Assembly: GCF_001701025.1 (NCBI RefSeq)
Contig: NZ_CP016793.1
Span: 8,742,001 to 8,806,000 of the forward strand
Origin: Lentzea guizhouensis
GTDB taxonomy: Bacteria; Actinomycetota; Actinomycetes; Mycobacteriales; Pseudonocardiaceae
DNA length: 64,000 bases
Direction of reading: 5' to 3'
Shown: positions 8,140-16,661 of the stretch, one piece after another
How the letters are laid out: every line of letters starts with the position of its first letter
How positions within the stretch are numbered: the stretch's first letter is position 1
Notes under the pieces: generated by a model
The model's input: the letters and a program-made list of their open reading frames with translations, nothing else
What the model was told of the DNA's origin: nothing
Database searches by the model: none
Translations under genes and position numbers: made by a program

Positions 8140-9114
8140 ATGAGTGGCGGTAAGCAGGTCCTGCTCGCCGAGCCGCGGAGTTTGTGTGCCGGGGTGCGCC
8201 GGGCGATAGCGATCATCGACCTCGCGCTGGAACAGCACGGCGCGCCGATCTACGTCCGCAAGGAGATCGTCCACAACCACCACGTGGTGCGCGAGTTCCA
8301 GCGCCGCGGTGTCGTGTTCGTCGACTCCGAGCAGGAGGTGCCCGAGGGCGCGCTGTGCGTCTTCTCCGCGCACGGCGTCTCCCCGCAGGTGCGGCAGAAC
8401 GCGGAGGCGCGCGGGCTCGACGTGCTCGACGCGACCTGTCCCCTGGTGGCCAAGGTGCACCAGGAGGCACGCCGGTTCGCGCGGGACGGGCGGACGTTGC
8501 TGCTCGTCGGGCACGCGGACCACGAGGAGGTCGAGGGCACCTTCGGGCACGCCCCCGACCAGACGATCATCATCGAGACGGCCGCCGACGCGGAGGCGCT
8601 GGACCTGCCGGCGGACGCACCGGTCGCCTACCTGACCCAGACCACCCTGTCCGTGGACGAGACCAGGGACATCATCGCCGTGCTGCAGCGCAGGTTCACC
8701 GACCTGCGCGGGCCCGCCACCGACGACATCTGCTTCGCCAGCCAGAACCGCCAGGACGGCATCCGTGCTGTCGTGGACAGGTGCGACCTGGTGCTGGTGG
8801 TCGGTTCCACGAACTCCAGCAACTCGATCCGGATGGTCGAGGTGGCGCGCAGGCTCGGCGGCAGGGCCGAGCTGGTGCCGGACGTGACCCACTTCGACCC
8901 CGCGTGGCTGGCCGGCGTGAACACCGTCGGTGTGAGCGCGGGGGCGAGCGCGCCGGAGGTCCTCGTCGACGAGCTGGTGGACCGGCTCGCCTCGCTCGGG
9001 TACGGCGACGTCGCCGTGCACCGGGTGGCGACCGAGGACGTCGTGTTCTCCCCGCCCGCGCGGCTGACCGGAGTGGCGGACGGTGCCGTGACCGATCGAG
9101 ACCGGACCCGGTGA
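8140..9114 (+). CDS. ispH: 4-hydroxy-3-methylbut-2-enyl diphosphate reductase
   Basis: A 324-residue iron-sulfur enzyme that performs the last step of the MEP pathway, reducing HMBPP to IPP and DMAPP. The three cluster-ligating cysteines are Cys16 (SLCAGV), Cys100 (DATCPLV) and Cys198 (DDICFAS). The active-site segments VHNHHVV, SAHGVS, VGHADHEEVEG and GSTNSSNS are all present. The ATG has GGAG five bases upstream. First gene of the ispH-dxs-ispG operon, expressed from the conserved block shared with the prenyl operon. This looks like a dedicated copy feeding the cluster, on the assumption that housekeeping copies exist elsewhere. Confidence 0.96.
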   Translation: MSGGKQVLLAEPRSLCAGVRRAIAIIDLALEQHGAPIYVRKEIVHNHHVVREFQRRGVVFVDSEQEVPEGALCVFSAHGVSPQVRQNAEARGLDVLDATCPLVAKVHQEARRFARDGRTLLLVGHADHEEVEGTFGHAPDQTIIIETAADAEALDLPADAPVAYLTQTTLSVDETRDIIAVLQRRFTDLRGPATDDICFASQNRQDGIRAVVDRCDLVLVVGSTNSSNSIRMVEVARRLGGRAELVPDVTHFDPAWLAGVNTVGVSAGASAPEVLVDELVDRLASLGYGDVAVHRVATEDVVFSPPARLTGVADGAVTDRDRTR

Positions 9115-9129
9115 GGAGCTCTGTTCGAC

Positions 9130-10920
9130 ATGGCGCTGCTGGAAACCGTGCACGACCCGGCGCGGCTGCGTGAGCTGACCACCGACGAGCTCGTGCGGCT
9201 CGCCGGGGAGATCCGCGCGTTCCTGGTCGACCGGGTCTCGGCCTCCGGAGGCCACCTCGGGCCCAACCTCGGCGTGGTGGAGCTGACCATCGCACTGCAC
9301 ACCGTCTTCAACTCGCCGCGCGACCGGCTGCTGTGGGACACCGGCCACCAGTCGTACGTGCACAAGATCCTGACCGGCCGGCAGGCCGGGTTCGACCGGC
9401 TGCGCAGGACCGGTGGCGTGTCCGGTTATCCGTCGCAGGAGGAGTCCGAGCACGACCTGGTGGAGAACTCGCACGCGTCGACCGCACTGTCCTACGCGGA
9501 CGGTCTGGCGCGCGCCGACTCCCACCTCGGCCGGCGCGACCGGGCGACCGTCGCGGTCATCGGCGACGGCGCGATGACCGGCGGCATGGCGTGGGAGGCG
9601 CTCAACAACATCGCGGGCGGGCCCGAGCGGCCGCTCGTGATCGTGCTGAACGACAACCAGCGCTCCTACGCGCCGACCGTCGGCGGGCTGGCCGAGCACC
9701 TGGCCGACCTGCGCACCGGGCACGGGCCGAACGTGTTCGAACAGCTCGGGCTCCTGTACGTCGGCCCGGTCGACGGGCACGACATCCGCGCGGTCCAAGA
9801 CGCCCTGCGCCGTGCCGTCGCGCTGGACGGGCCGGTGGTCGTGCACGTGATCACGGCCAAGGGCAAGGGCTTCCCGCACACCGAGGGCAACGAGCTCGAC
9901 CTGGGGCACGCCGTCAAACCGATGGACCCGGACACCGGGCTGGCGTTGAAGGCGTCTCCCCCGTCGTTCACGTCGGTGTTCGGCGAGAAGCTGGTCGAGC
10001 TGGCCGAGCGGCGCGCCGACCTGGTGGCGATCACGGCCGCGATGGCCGAGCCGACCGGCCTGCTGCCGTTGCAGCGCAAGCATCCTGATCGGGTGATCGA
10101 CGTCGGCATCGCCGAGCAGCACGCGGTCACGATGGCCGCCGGGCTGTCCATGGGCGGCGTGCACCCGGTGGTGGCCATCTACTCCACGTTCGTCAACCGC
10201 GCGCTCGACCAGCTGCTCATGGACGTCGCGCTGCACCGCCGCCCGGTGACGTTCGTGCTCGACCGGTCCGGGGTGACCGGCGACGACGGGCCGAGCCACA
10301 ACGGCATGTGGGACCTGTCGGTGCTGCAGGTGGTGCCGGGGCTGCGGATCGCGGCGCCGCGCGACGGCACCCGGCTGGCCGAGCTGCTGGAGGAGGCGGT
10401 GGCGTGGCAGGAGGGTCCGACGCTGCTGCGGTTCCCCAAGGGGCCGGTCGGTGACGACCTGCCTGCCGTCGCCAGGTTCGACGGGATGGACGTGCTGTGC
10501 CGTTCCGGTTCGCTGGACGTGCTGGTCATCGCGGTCGGCGCGCTGGCGGGCCTCGCGCTCACGGTCGCGGAGACCTTGCTGGCGCAGGGCATCGGGGTGA
10601 CGGTGGTGGACCCGCGCTGGGTCACCCCGGTCAACCCCGCGCTGGCCGGCCTGGCCCGCCGTCACCGGCTCGCGATCACGGTCGAGGACAACAGCCGTGT
10701 CGGTGGTGTCGGTTCCGCGATCGGGCAGTCGTTGCGGGACGACGACGTTCCCACGCCGTTGCGGGAGTTCGGCATCCCCCGGCGGTTCCTCAGCCACGGC
10801 TCCCGCGCCGAGGTGCTCGCCGCCTGCGGGCTGACCGCGCAGGACATCTCCCGCTCCGTGGTGGAGCTGCTCACGCCGGTCGACGACCCCTGGTCCGTCC
10901 TGTCAGGAGACGAACGATGA
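9130..10920 (+). CDS. dxs: 1-deoxy-D-xylulose-5-phosphate synthase
   Basis: A 596-residue thiamine-diphosphate enzyme that condenses pyruvate and glyceraldehyde-3-phosphate, the first and flux-limiting step of the MEP pathway. Visible features are [17 protein letters not shown], the TPP-binding [16 protein letters not shown], and the transketolase-type [15 protein letters not shown] and [14 protein letters not shown] segments. It is slightly shorter than typical enzymes (about 630 residues). It starts 15 bp after ispH with GGAG upstream, and its TGA overlaps the ATG of ispG. Within this cluster its role is precursor supply. Confidence 0.96.
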   Translation: MALLETVHDPARLRELTTDELVRLAGEIRAFLVDRVSASGGHLGPNLGVVELTIALHTVFNSPRDRLLWDTGHQSYVHKILTGRQAGFDRLRRTGGVSGYPSQEESEHDLVENSHASTALSYADGLARADSHLGRRDRATVAVIGDGAMTGGMAWEALNNIAGGPERPLVIVLNDNQRSYAPTVGGLAEHLADLRTGHGPNVFEQLGLLYVGPVDGHDIRAVQDALRRAVALDGPVVVHVITAKGKGFPHTEGNELDLGHAVKPMDPDTGLALKASPPSFTSVFGEKLVELAERRADLVAITAAMAEPTGLLPLQRKHPDRVIDVGIAEQHAVTMAAGLSMGGVHPVVAIYSTFVNRALDQLLMDVALHRRPVTFVLDRSGVTGDDGPSHNGMWDLSVLQVVPGLRIAAPRDGTRLAELLEEAVAWQEGPTLLRFPKGPVGDDLPAVARFDGMDVLCRSGSLDVLVIAVGALAGLALTVAETLLAQGIGVTVVDPRWVTPVNPALAGLARRHRLAITVEDNSRVGGVGSAIGQSLRDDDVPTPLREFGIPRRFLSHGSRAEVLAACGLTAQDISRSVVELLTPVDDPWSVLSGDER

Positions 10921-12041
10921 CCGTCAACCTCGGCATGCCCGCGGTTCCGCTGACGGTGGCCACGCGGCGGACCTCCCGCAAGATCATGGTGGGCGGTGTG
11001 CCGGTCGGCGGTGACGCGCCGGTGTCGGTGCAGTCGATGACGACCACGCCCACCGCGGACGTCGACGCCACCCTGCAGCAGATCGCCGAGCTCACCGCGG
11101 CCGGCTGCGAGATCGTCCGGGTCGCCGTGCCGTCGGCGGACGACGCGGCCGCGCTGCCGGCGATCGCCCGCAAGTCGCAGATCCCGGTGATCGCCGACAT
11201 CCACTTCCAGCCGAAGTACGTGTTCGCCGCGATCGACGCCGGCTGCGCCGCGGTGCGGGTCAACCCCGGCAACATCCGCCAGTTCGACGACCAGGTCGGC
11301 GCCATCGCCCGTGCGGCGGGCGACGCGGGCATCCCGATCAGGATCGGCGTCAACGCCGGGTCGCTGGACAAGCGGCTGCTCGACAAGCACGGCGGTGTCA
11401 CCCCGGAGGCGCTGGTCGAGTCGGCGTTGTGGGAGTGCTCGTTGTTCGAGGAGCACGGCTACACCGACCTGAAGATCTCGGTGAAGCACCACGACCCGGT
11501 GGTGATGATCGAGGCGTACCGCAGGCTCGCCGCCCGGTGCGACTACCCGCTGCACCTCGGCGTCACCGAGGCGGGACCGCGGTTCCAGGGCACCATCAAG
11601 TCGTCCGTGGCGTTCGGCGCCTTGCTGGCGGAGGGCATCGGCGACACCATCCGGGTGTCGCTGTCCGCACCGCCGGTGGAGGAGGTCAAGGTGGGCAACC
11701 AGATCCTGGAGTCGCTCGGGCTGCGGCCGCGGGGGCTCGACATCGTGTCGTGCCCGTCCTGCGGGCGGGCCCAGGTCGACGTGCACACCCTGGCCGAACA
11801 GGTCACCGCGGCGCTGGAGGGGTTCCCGGTGCCGTTGCGGGTGGCGGTGATGGGCTGCGTCGTCAACGGGCCCGGCGAGGCCCGCGAGGCCGACCTCGGC
11901 GTGGCCTCCGGCAACGGCAAGGGCCAGATCTTCGTCAAGGGAGAGGTGATCCGCACGGTTCCCGAGTCGCAGATCGTGGAGACCCTGCTGGCCGAGGCGG
12001 TCCGCATCGCCGAGGAGATGGGTGTGGACGTCGAGGCATGA
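10917..12041 (+). CDS. ispG: 4-hydroxy-3-methylbut-2-en-1-yl diphosphate synthase
   Basis: A 374-residue protein of the bacterial IspG family, which converts methylerythritol cyclodiphosphate to HMBPP with a 4Fe-4S cluster. The barrel domain has [25 protein letters not shown] and RVNPGNI. The C-terminal iron-sulfur domain carries Cys279 and Cys282 (SCPSCGR) and Cys314 (GCVVNGPGE). The ATG overlaps the dxs stop codon (ATGA), so translation is coupled. Together with ispH and dxs it covers the entry and the two final, iron-sulfur dependent steps of the pathway. Confidence 0.96.
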   Translation: MTVNLGMPAVPLTVATRRTSRKIMVGGVPVGGDAPVSVQSMTTTPTADVDATLQQIAELTAAGCEIVRVAVPSADDAAALPAIARKSQIPVIADIHFQPKYVFAAIDAGCAAVRVNPGNIRQFDDQVGAIARAAGDAGIPIRIGVNAGSLDKRLLDKHGGVTPEALVESALWECSLFEEHGYTDLKISVKHHDPVVMIEAYRRLAARCDYPLHLGVTEAGPRFQGTIKSSVAFGALLAEGIGDTIRVSLSAPPVEEVKVGNQILESLGLRPRGLDIVSCPSCGRAQVDVHTLAEQVTAALEGFPVPLRVAVMGCVVNGPGEAREADLGVASGNGKGQIFVKGEVIRTVPESQIVETLLAEAVRIAEEMGVDVEA

Positions 12042-12064
12042 CCGGCCACACCCGTCCCCGCGCG

Positions 12065-12364
12065 TCAGTCCACGGTGTCGCACGCGACCCGAGGGGGCCA
12101 CGAGTCCGTGCGCAGGATCTCCAGCACGAACGCCCGCGACACCAGCGCGACCCGGTTCGGCGCCTGCAGCTTGTCGGACATCACGCGGACGTGGTAGTCG
12201 ATCGTCTTCGAGCTGAGGTACAGCTCCCTCGACAGCCGCCCGCTGGAGAAGCCGGCCGCGACCCCCTCCAGGATCTTGGCCTGGACGGAGCTGAGCGTGT
12301 AGCAGTCCTGGTGGCGGTGCGTGCAGTTCTGCATGTCGTTCTGCCCGTTGTACATGACACCCAT
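12065..12364 (-). CDS. Small LuxR-type DNA-binding regulator
   Basis: A short protein, 99 residues from this ATG, that is mostly a LuxR/GerE helix-turn-helix: LSSVQAKILEGVAAGFSSGRLSRELYLSSKTIDYHVRVMSDKL spans the domain, with the recognition helix around SSKTIDYHV. It has no receiver or ATPase domain, though the N-terminus holds CTHRHQDC, a His/Cys-rich stretch that could bind metal (speculative). The frame stays open to a GTG at 12454, but that start would overlap the divergent gene at 12439, so the ATG at 12364 is preferred. It converges on ispG and sits at the cluster edge, making it a candidate cluster regulator. Confidence 0.75.
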   Translation of the reverse strand: MGVMYNGQNDMQNCTHRHQDCYTLSSVQAKILEGVAAGFSSGRLSRELYLSSKTIDYHVRVMSDKLQAPNRVALVSRAFVLEILRTDSWPPRVACDTVD

Positions 12365-12438
12365 CCGTTCGGCGTGAATCCGGTCCGGGGAGGAGATCCA
12401 GTCTTGTGTCCACAGTGGAACTGCGTTGAGGGCCGACG

Positions 12439-12702
12439 GTGACAACGTTGACACGTGACACCGCGGCGCCGGCGGCGGCGGATGCGGTGATCAAAACCTT
12501 GCACGAGGACCTGAGCGGGCTCCCGGCCAGCGCGCAGCTGGACGCGGTGCTGTGCCTGCTGGAGGCGGCCAGGCAGGTGCTGCACACCGTGGACCGCGGC
12601 GAGGTCGAACGCGAGGACCTCGACCGCATCCGGGCGACCATGCGGGCCGCGTCGCTCTCGGTGCGCAGCTACCTGTGGGCCACCGGCCCCGCGGAGGGCT
12701 AG
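12439..12702 (+). CDS. Hypothetical 87-residue protein
   Basis: A small, mostly helical and acidic protein that I do not recognise. It starts at GTG with GAGGG six bases upstream and has no signal peptide or membrane segment. The body (LPASAQLDAVLCLLEAARQVLHTVDRGEVEREDLDRIRATMRAASLSVRSYLW) looks like two or three amphipathic helices. It diverges from the small LuxR gene and its TAG stop shares the palindrome CTAG with the TAG stop of the converging MFS gene. A partner of the LuxR protein is possible but unsupported. Confidence 0.6.
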   Translation: MTTLTRDTAAPAAADAVIKTLHEDLSGLPASAQLDAVLCLLEAARQVLHTVDRGEVEREDLDRIRATMRAASLSVRSYLWATGPAEG

Positions 12703-13892
12703 CCGTGCACGGCCTGCGGTTGTGGCGTCGTCGTGCGGCGCAGGTCGGGCAGGAGGGTCATGGCCAGTGCCGCACAGGCCATGAAGCCCGCGCACACCAG
12801 CAGTCCGGCGCCGAGCCCGGAACCGGTCGCCAGCACGCCCAGCGTGAGCGGGGCGAACGCGGACACACCGCGCGCGATGTTGTAGCAGAACCCGGCACCG
12901 GTGGTCCGCACCCTGGTCGGGAACAGCTCGCCCAGGTACACGCCGAAGATGCCGGCGTAGGCCGCGAAGAAGGCGAACATCGGGCCCAGCCACAGCAACG
13001 CCGTGCGGTCGGCCGCGACCACGTACAGCGGCAGGGTCAGCGCCACCCCGGCCAGCGACAGGACCAGCGCGTACTTGTGGCCGATCCGGTCGGCGATCAG
13101 GCCGAAGACGTTGTAGCCGACGAACATGCCGAGGTTGAGCACCAGCAGGAACATCGCGACCGTCGGGCCGGGAACGCCCTTGTCGACCTGCAGGTAGGTC
13201 GGCAGCCAGGTGGACGCGCCCCAGGCACCGAACATCGCGAACCCGGCCACGACCGCACCGAGCAGCGTGCGCCTGCGCAGCTCGGGGGCGAAGATCTCGG
13301 TCACCTTGACCGGCGTGGTCTTCTGCCGGGCCCACTCGGCCGACTCGCGGAAGAACACCCCGACGATGACCAGCGGGACCACCACGCCGACGCCGCCGAG
13401 GAAGAACAGCAGGCGCCAGTTCGGCAGCAGCGCACCGGACATCAGCGCGGCGACCACCCCGCCGACCGGGAACGAGCTGAGCACGAACGCGACCGCCCGC
13501 CCTCGTTGCGCGGCGGGCCAGGTCTCGACCACGTAGGCGGACACCACGCCCCACACCCCGCCGAGCCCCATGCCGGCCAGGAACCGCAGGACCACGAACA
13601 GCGTGAAGCTCGGGACCACCAGGATCGCGGCGGTGAACACGCCGAACACCGCGAGGGACAGCATCAGCGCCCGCTTGCGGCCGTAGTTGTCGGCGAGCCA
13701 CCCGACGGTCACGCTGCTCACCCCGATGCCGAGCAGCGTCGCCGTGGCGAGCAGACCTCCCTGTGTCGTCGTCAAGCCCAGATCGGCACGGATCGCCGGC
13801 AACGCGAACGACAGCAGCAGGATCTCCAACGCGTCGAACATGTAGGCGACGAACGAGCCGATGAGCACAACCCACCGGTTGGATCCACTCAC
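12699..13892 (-). CDS. MFS transporter, aromatic acid:H+ symporter type
   Basis: A 397-residue major facilitator with about 12 membrane segments. The first helix has AYMFDALEILLLSFALPAI and loop 2-3 reads GWLADNYGRKRALML, both typical of the aromatic acid:proton symporter/sugar-porter-like branch. GTG start with GGAGG about ten bases upstream. At the edge of the meroterpenoid cluster it could export the product or import an aromatic precursor; the sequence cannot tell which. A minus-strand promoter candidate lies at 14126-14155. Confidence 0.85.
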   Translation of the reverse strand: MSGSNRWVVLIGSFVAYMFDALEILLLSFALPAIRADLGLTTTQGGLLATATLLGIGVSSVTVGWLADNYGRKRALMLSLAVFGVFTAAILVVPSFTLFVVLRFLAGMGLGGVWGVVSAYVVETWPAAQRGRAVAFVLSSFPVGGVVAALMSGALLPNWRLLFFLGGVGVVVPLVIVGVFFRESAEWARQKTTPVKVTEIFAPELRRRTLLGAVVAGFAMFGAWGASTWLPTYLQVDKGVPGPTVAMFLLVLNLGMFVGYNVFGLIADRIGHKYALVLSLAGVALTLPLYVVAADRTALLWLGPMFAFFAAYAGIFGVYLGELFPTRVRTTGAGFCYNIARGVSAFAPLTLGVLATGSGLGAGLLVCAGFMACAALAMTLLPDLRRTTTPQPQAVHG

Positions 13893-14370
13893 GAGAACCA
13901 GTCCTCCACTCGTCGGGTTCGGTCGAACACCCGTGTTCTCACCGCAGCGTCACGATCGGCTTCCGCCTGCACCGGAGGACCAGGTCGCCCGGCAACCGGG
14001 CACAGAACGGGCTCGCGGTCACCGAGGCAGCCACACCGAGTCCCGCCGCCCGGCGGTTTTACCGTCCACAAAGGACGTGGTCGCGCCGTTTCCGCCTGCA
14101 GAATGCCGAATCCTGACTGGGCTCGACGCTACGAAAGACCTCAGACCCCGGTCAACATCCGGCCCCTCGGGGCCGCTAACACTGTGGTTCGGGGGTGCGG
14201 AGGGGCGGTCGAGGTGAGATGTCGTTGCCCGAAGGTACGGGCCAATTGATACGGCCCGGTGGAGAAGTGCGGGCAGGGCCACCGGTTGAGACAAACCAGT
14301 TCGCCGCGATCTGTGAGACCGGAATTCAAACACATTCACAGCGGCGCGAAGGTGCGGTTGCACAACTCGA
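13893..14370. promoter_or_regulatory. 478-bp gap with a promoter for the MFS gene
   Basis: On the minus strand TTGACC (complement of 14150-14155) and TAGCGT (complement of 14126-14131) are 18 bp apart and would drive the MFS gene, leaving a leader of about 225 bases. A GC hairpin, CGGCCCCTCGGGGCCG (14160-14175), lies just upstream and may end transcription from the LAL operon. No gene is supported in the gap. Confidence 0.5.
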
Positions 14371-16658
14371 CTAGAAGGTGTGGTTCAGCGCGCCGGCCAG
14401 GTCGGCGCGGCGCAGGACGCCGAGCTTGCGGTAGGAGTTCGTCAGGTGTTTCTCGACAGCTCTGATGCTCACCGCCAGCAACTGCGCTATCTCCTGGTTC
14501 GACCGGCCGGCCACCGCGAGCGCGACCACCCGCCGTTCGGTGCGGGTGAGCTCGGCGTGGCGGACCTCGCCGCGCAGGTGGGAACCCGCCTGCCGGGCGA
14601 GGCGCTGGTCACCGCAGGCGGCGGCGAGGTCGCGGCAGCGGCGCAGGTGGTCGGCGGCGGCCTGCTCGTACCGGTCGCGCAGCCGCAGTCCCAGCGCCAG
14701 GTGGGTGCGGCGCGTTCCAGCCGGTCGGCCGAGGTCGCCAGGACGTTCTCGGCCGCGTGCAGCAGGTCCACGCCCTCGGCTCCCCCGGTCAGCCCGCCGA
14801 GCACGCGCAGGGTCCGGCCGACACCGGCGGGGGCACCCCACTCGGCCGCGCGTTCGTGGTCCTCCTCGGCGAGAGCTCTGGCCGCGTCGGTGTCGCCGGC
14901 CTGCTGGTGCAGCCGGACCGCCGCGGTGCGCCACGGGAAGAGCACGACGTTGTGCCAGCCCAGCCGGTCGAGCTGACGGCCCGCCTCCGTCAGGGCGTAC
15001 CGGCCACGTGCGGCATCGCCCCTGGCAGCCGCGCCGCGCAGCAGGTCGAACACAGCCGCGGTACCGGGGTTCGCCACCTCGGCTGACCTCGACAGCAGGC
15101 ATTCGGCCAGCTGCTCGTCCTGGGTCTTGAGCGCCACCACGGCCAGGGCGAGCACGGCGTTCGCACCGAGGGTGGCCTGGTCGTGCTGGAGCACGTTCTT
15201 CGCCATGAGCCTCGCCCGCCCGACGTCGCCCTGGTGGACGGCGACGAGCGCCTTGCTCACCCAGAGCCTCGCCTGGTCGTCGGTCGCCGGCGCGCGGTCC
15301 GTCCAGGTGGCCGCTCGGGCCGGGGAGTCGGCCGCGCACAGGGTCTGCACGAGCAACTGGGTCATCTCGGTCTGGCCGGCGTTCGGCGGTGCGTGGCCGA
15401 GCAGACGACCGGCCAACGCCGCCACCCCTGGCGCGGGTGTGCGTGCCACCAGAGCCGCCGAGAAGGTCAACACCGTGAGCAGTTCTCGTTCCGCTGTGTC
15501 GGCTGTGTCCGGTTTCGGCCCGAGTTCCCGGAGCCGCGTGGTGGCGTCGGTGAGGTCGGTGAGGTTCGTGTGGCCCGCGTAGCGCGTCCGTGCCTCGACC
15601 CGCAGCACCAGGTCGGGGTCGCCGAGTTGACGCACGTCCCGTTCGACGTCGCTGATGACGTCCCGCGCCAGCGGTGGCACGGCTCCCCATGCGGTGAGCG
15701 GCATCCGGAGCACGGCCGCGACCCGATCGCGGGGCGACTCGTGCAGCTGGATCGCGTAGCTGAGGTGTTGCAGGGCCCGCACGCTGTCGGTCGTACTTTC
15801 GGCGACGGCCAGCTCGACCAGCAGCCCGGCGCGGTCGGGTCCTGGCTCCGCCACCGCCCGGCGCAGGTACCGCAACGGTCGCCGGCGCAGCGCGGCGGCT
15901 CGGAGCACCTCGGTTCCCCACTCGGGGAGAACCGATCTGGTCGCCACGAGGTGGTCGGCGACGTCCTCGGCCGGACAGCCGCGGTCGTGCAGCAGCGTGG
16001 CGGCCGCGGCGTGCCAAGTGTCGTGTTCCGCGGTCGTCATCGTGGCGAGCACGGCGTCCCCCACCGCCGGATCGACGAAGTTCCCCTGCGCGGTGACGAG
16101 TCCCAGTGCGCTGAGATTTCGCACCGCAGTGGCGATCCCGTCGTCGAGCCCGGCGAGTTCGGTGACCAGGCCGCTCTCCGCCGGCTCACCGAGCACGGCC
16201 ATCGCCTTGGCCAGCTCCCGCACCGGTTCGGGCTGGCGGCTCAGGCAGTCGGTGAGCCGACGCTGCGACCACCCGGCCGGTGACACCGGCGGCAACCGCA
16301 CCTCGGTGCCGGGAAGGGTGATCCCGGCGCTCGGCTCGCCGTCCCGGACAGCGGCCACCACCAGGGCGCGCGCGGCGATGTCGGCCAACCACCGCACGGA
16401 CGACCCGTCGGCCCACTGCAGGTCGTCCACCACGATGACGACGAAACCGGCCGGTACGGGCCGGAGCTGGTCGGCCACCCCGAGGTCCCAGTCGCGTTCG
16501 GCGAGTGCCCCGCTCGCGCGCAGCACGACCGCCCCGGCGTTCTCCGCCCGCACGGCGAACTCCCGCAGCAGGGCGGACTTCCCCGCGCCCAGCGGCCCTC
16601 GCACCGTCACGAACGCGCCAGCTCCGGCCCGCACCAGGTCGTCCATCCCGTCGACCAC
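14371..16658 (-). CDS. LuxR-family ATPase regulator D (LAL), frameshifted before the HTH
   Basis: A large ATP-binding LuxR regulator (LAL). The N-terminal P-loop is RGPLGAGKSALL and Walker B is VVIVVDDLQWADG. A helical repeat region follows, and the C-terminal LuxR domain reads LTRTERRVVALAVAGRSNQEIAQLLAVSIRAVEKHLTNSYRKLGV. The ATPase part and the HTH part are in different frames: the frame changes near 14706-14712, where one extra C (GCCCGCACC instead of GCCGCACC) would restore RTHLALGLRLRDR and a 762-residue protein. Starts with GTG four bases after the stop of LAL-C, so it is the last gene of the four-LAL run. A genuine frameshift would remove DNA binding. Confidence 0.8.
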
Positions 16659-16661
16659 CGG

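Noticed and set aside
6799..10797. A 1,332-codon open frame on the minus strand opposite ispH and dxs
   Set aside because: It is a GC-bias shadow: the plus strand encodes recognisable IspH and DXS with all active-site motifs, and the minus translation is Arg/Gly/His-rich without any domain.
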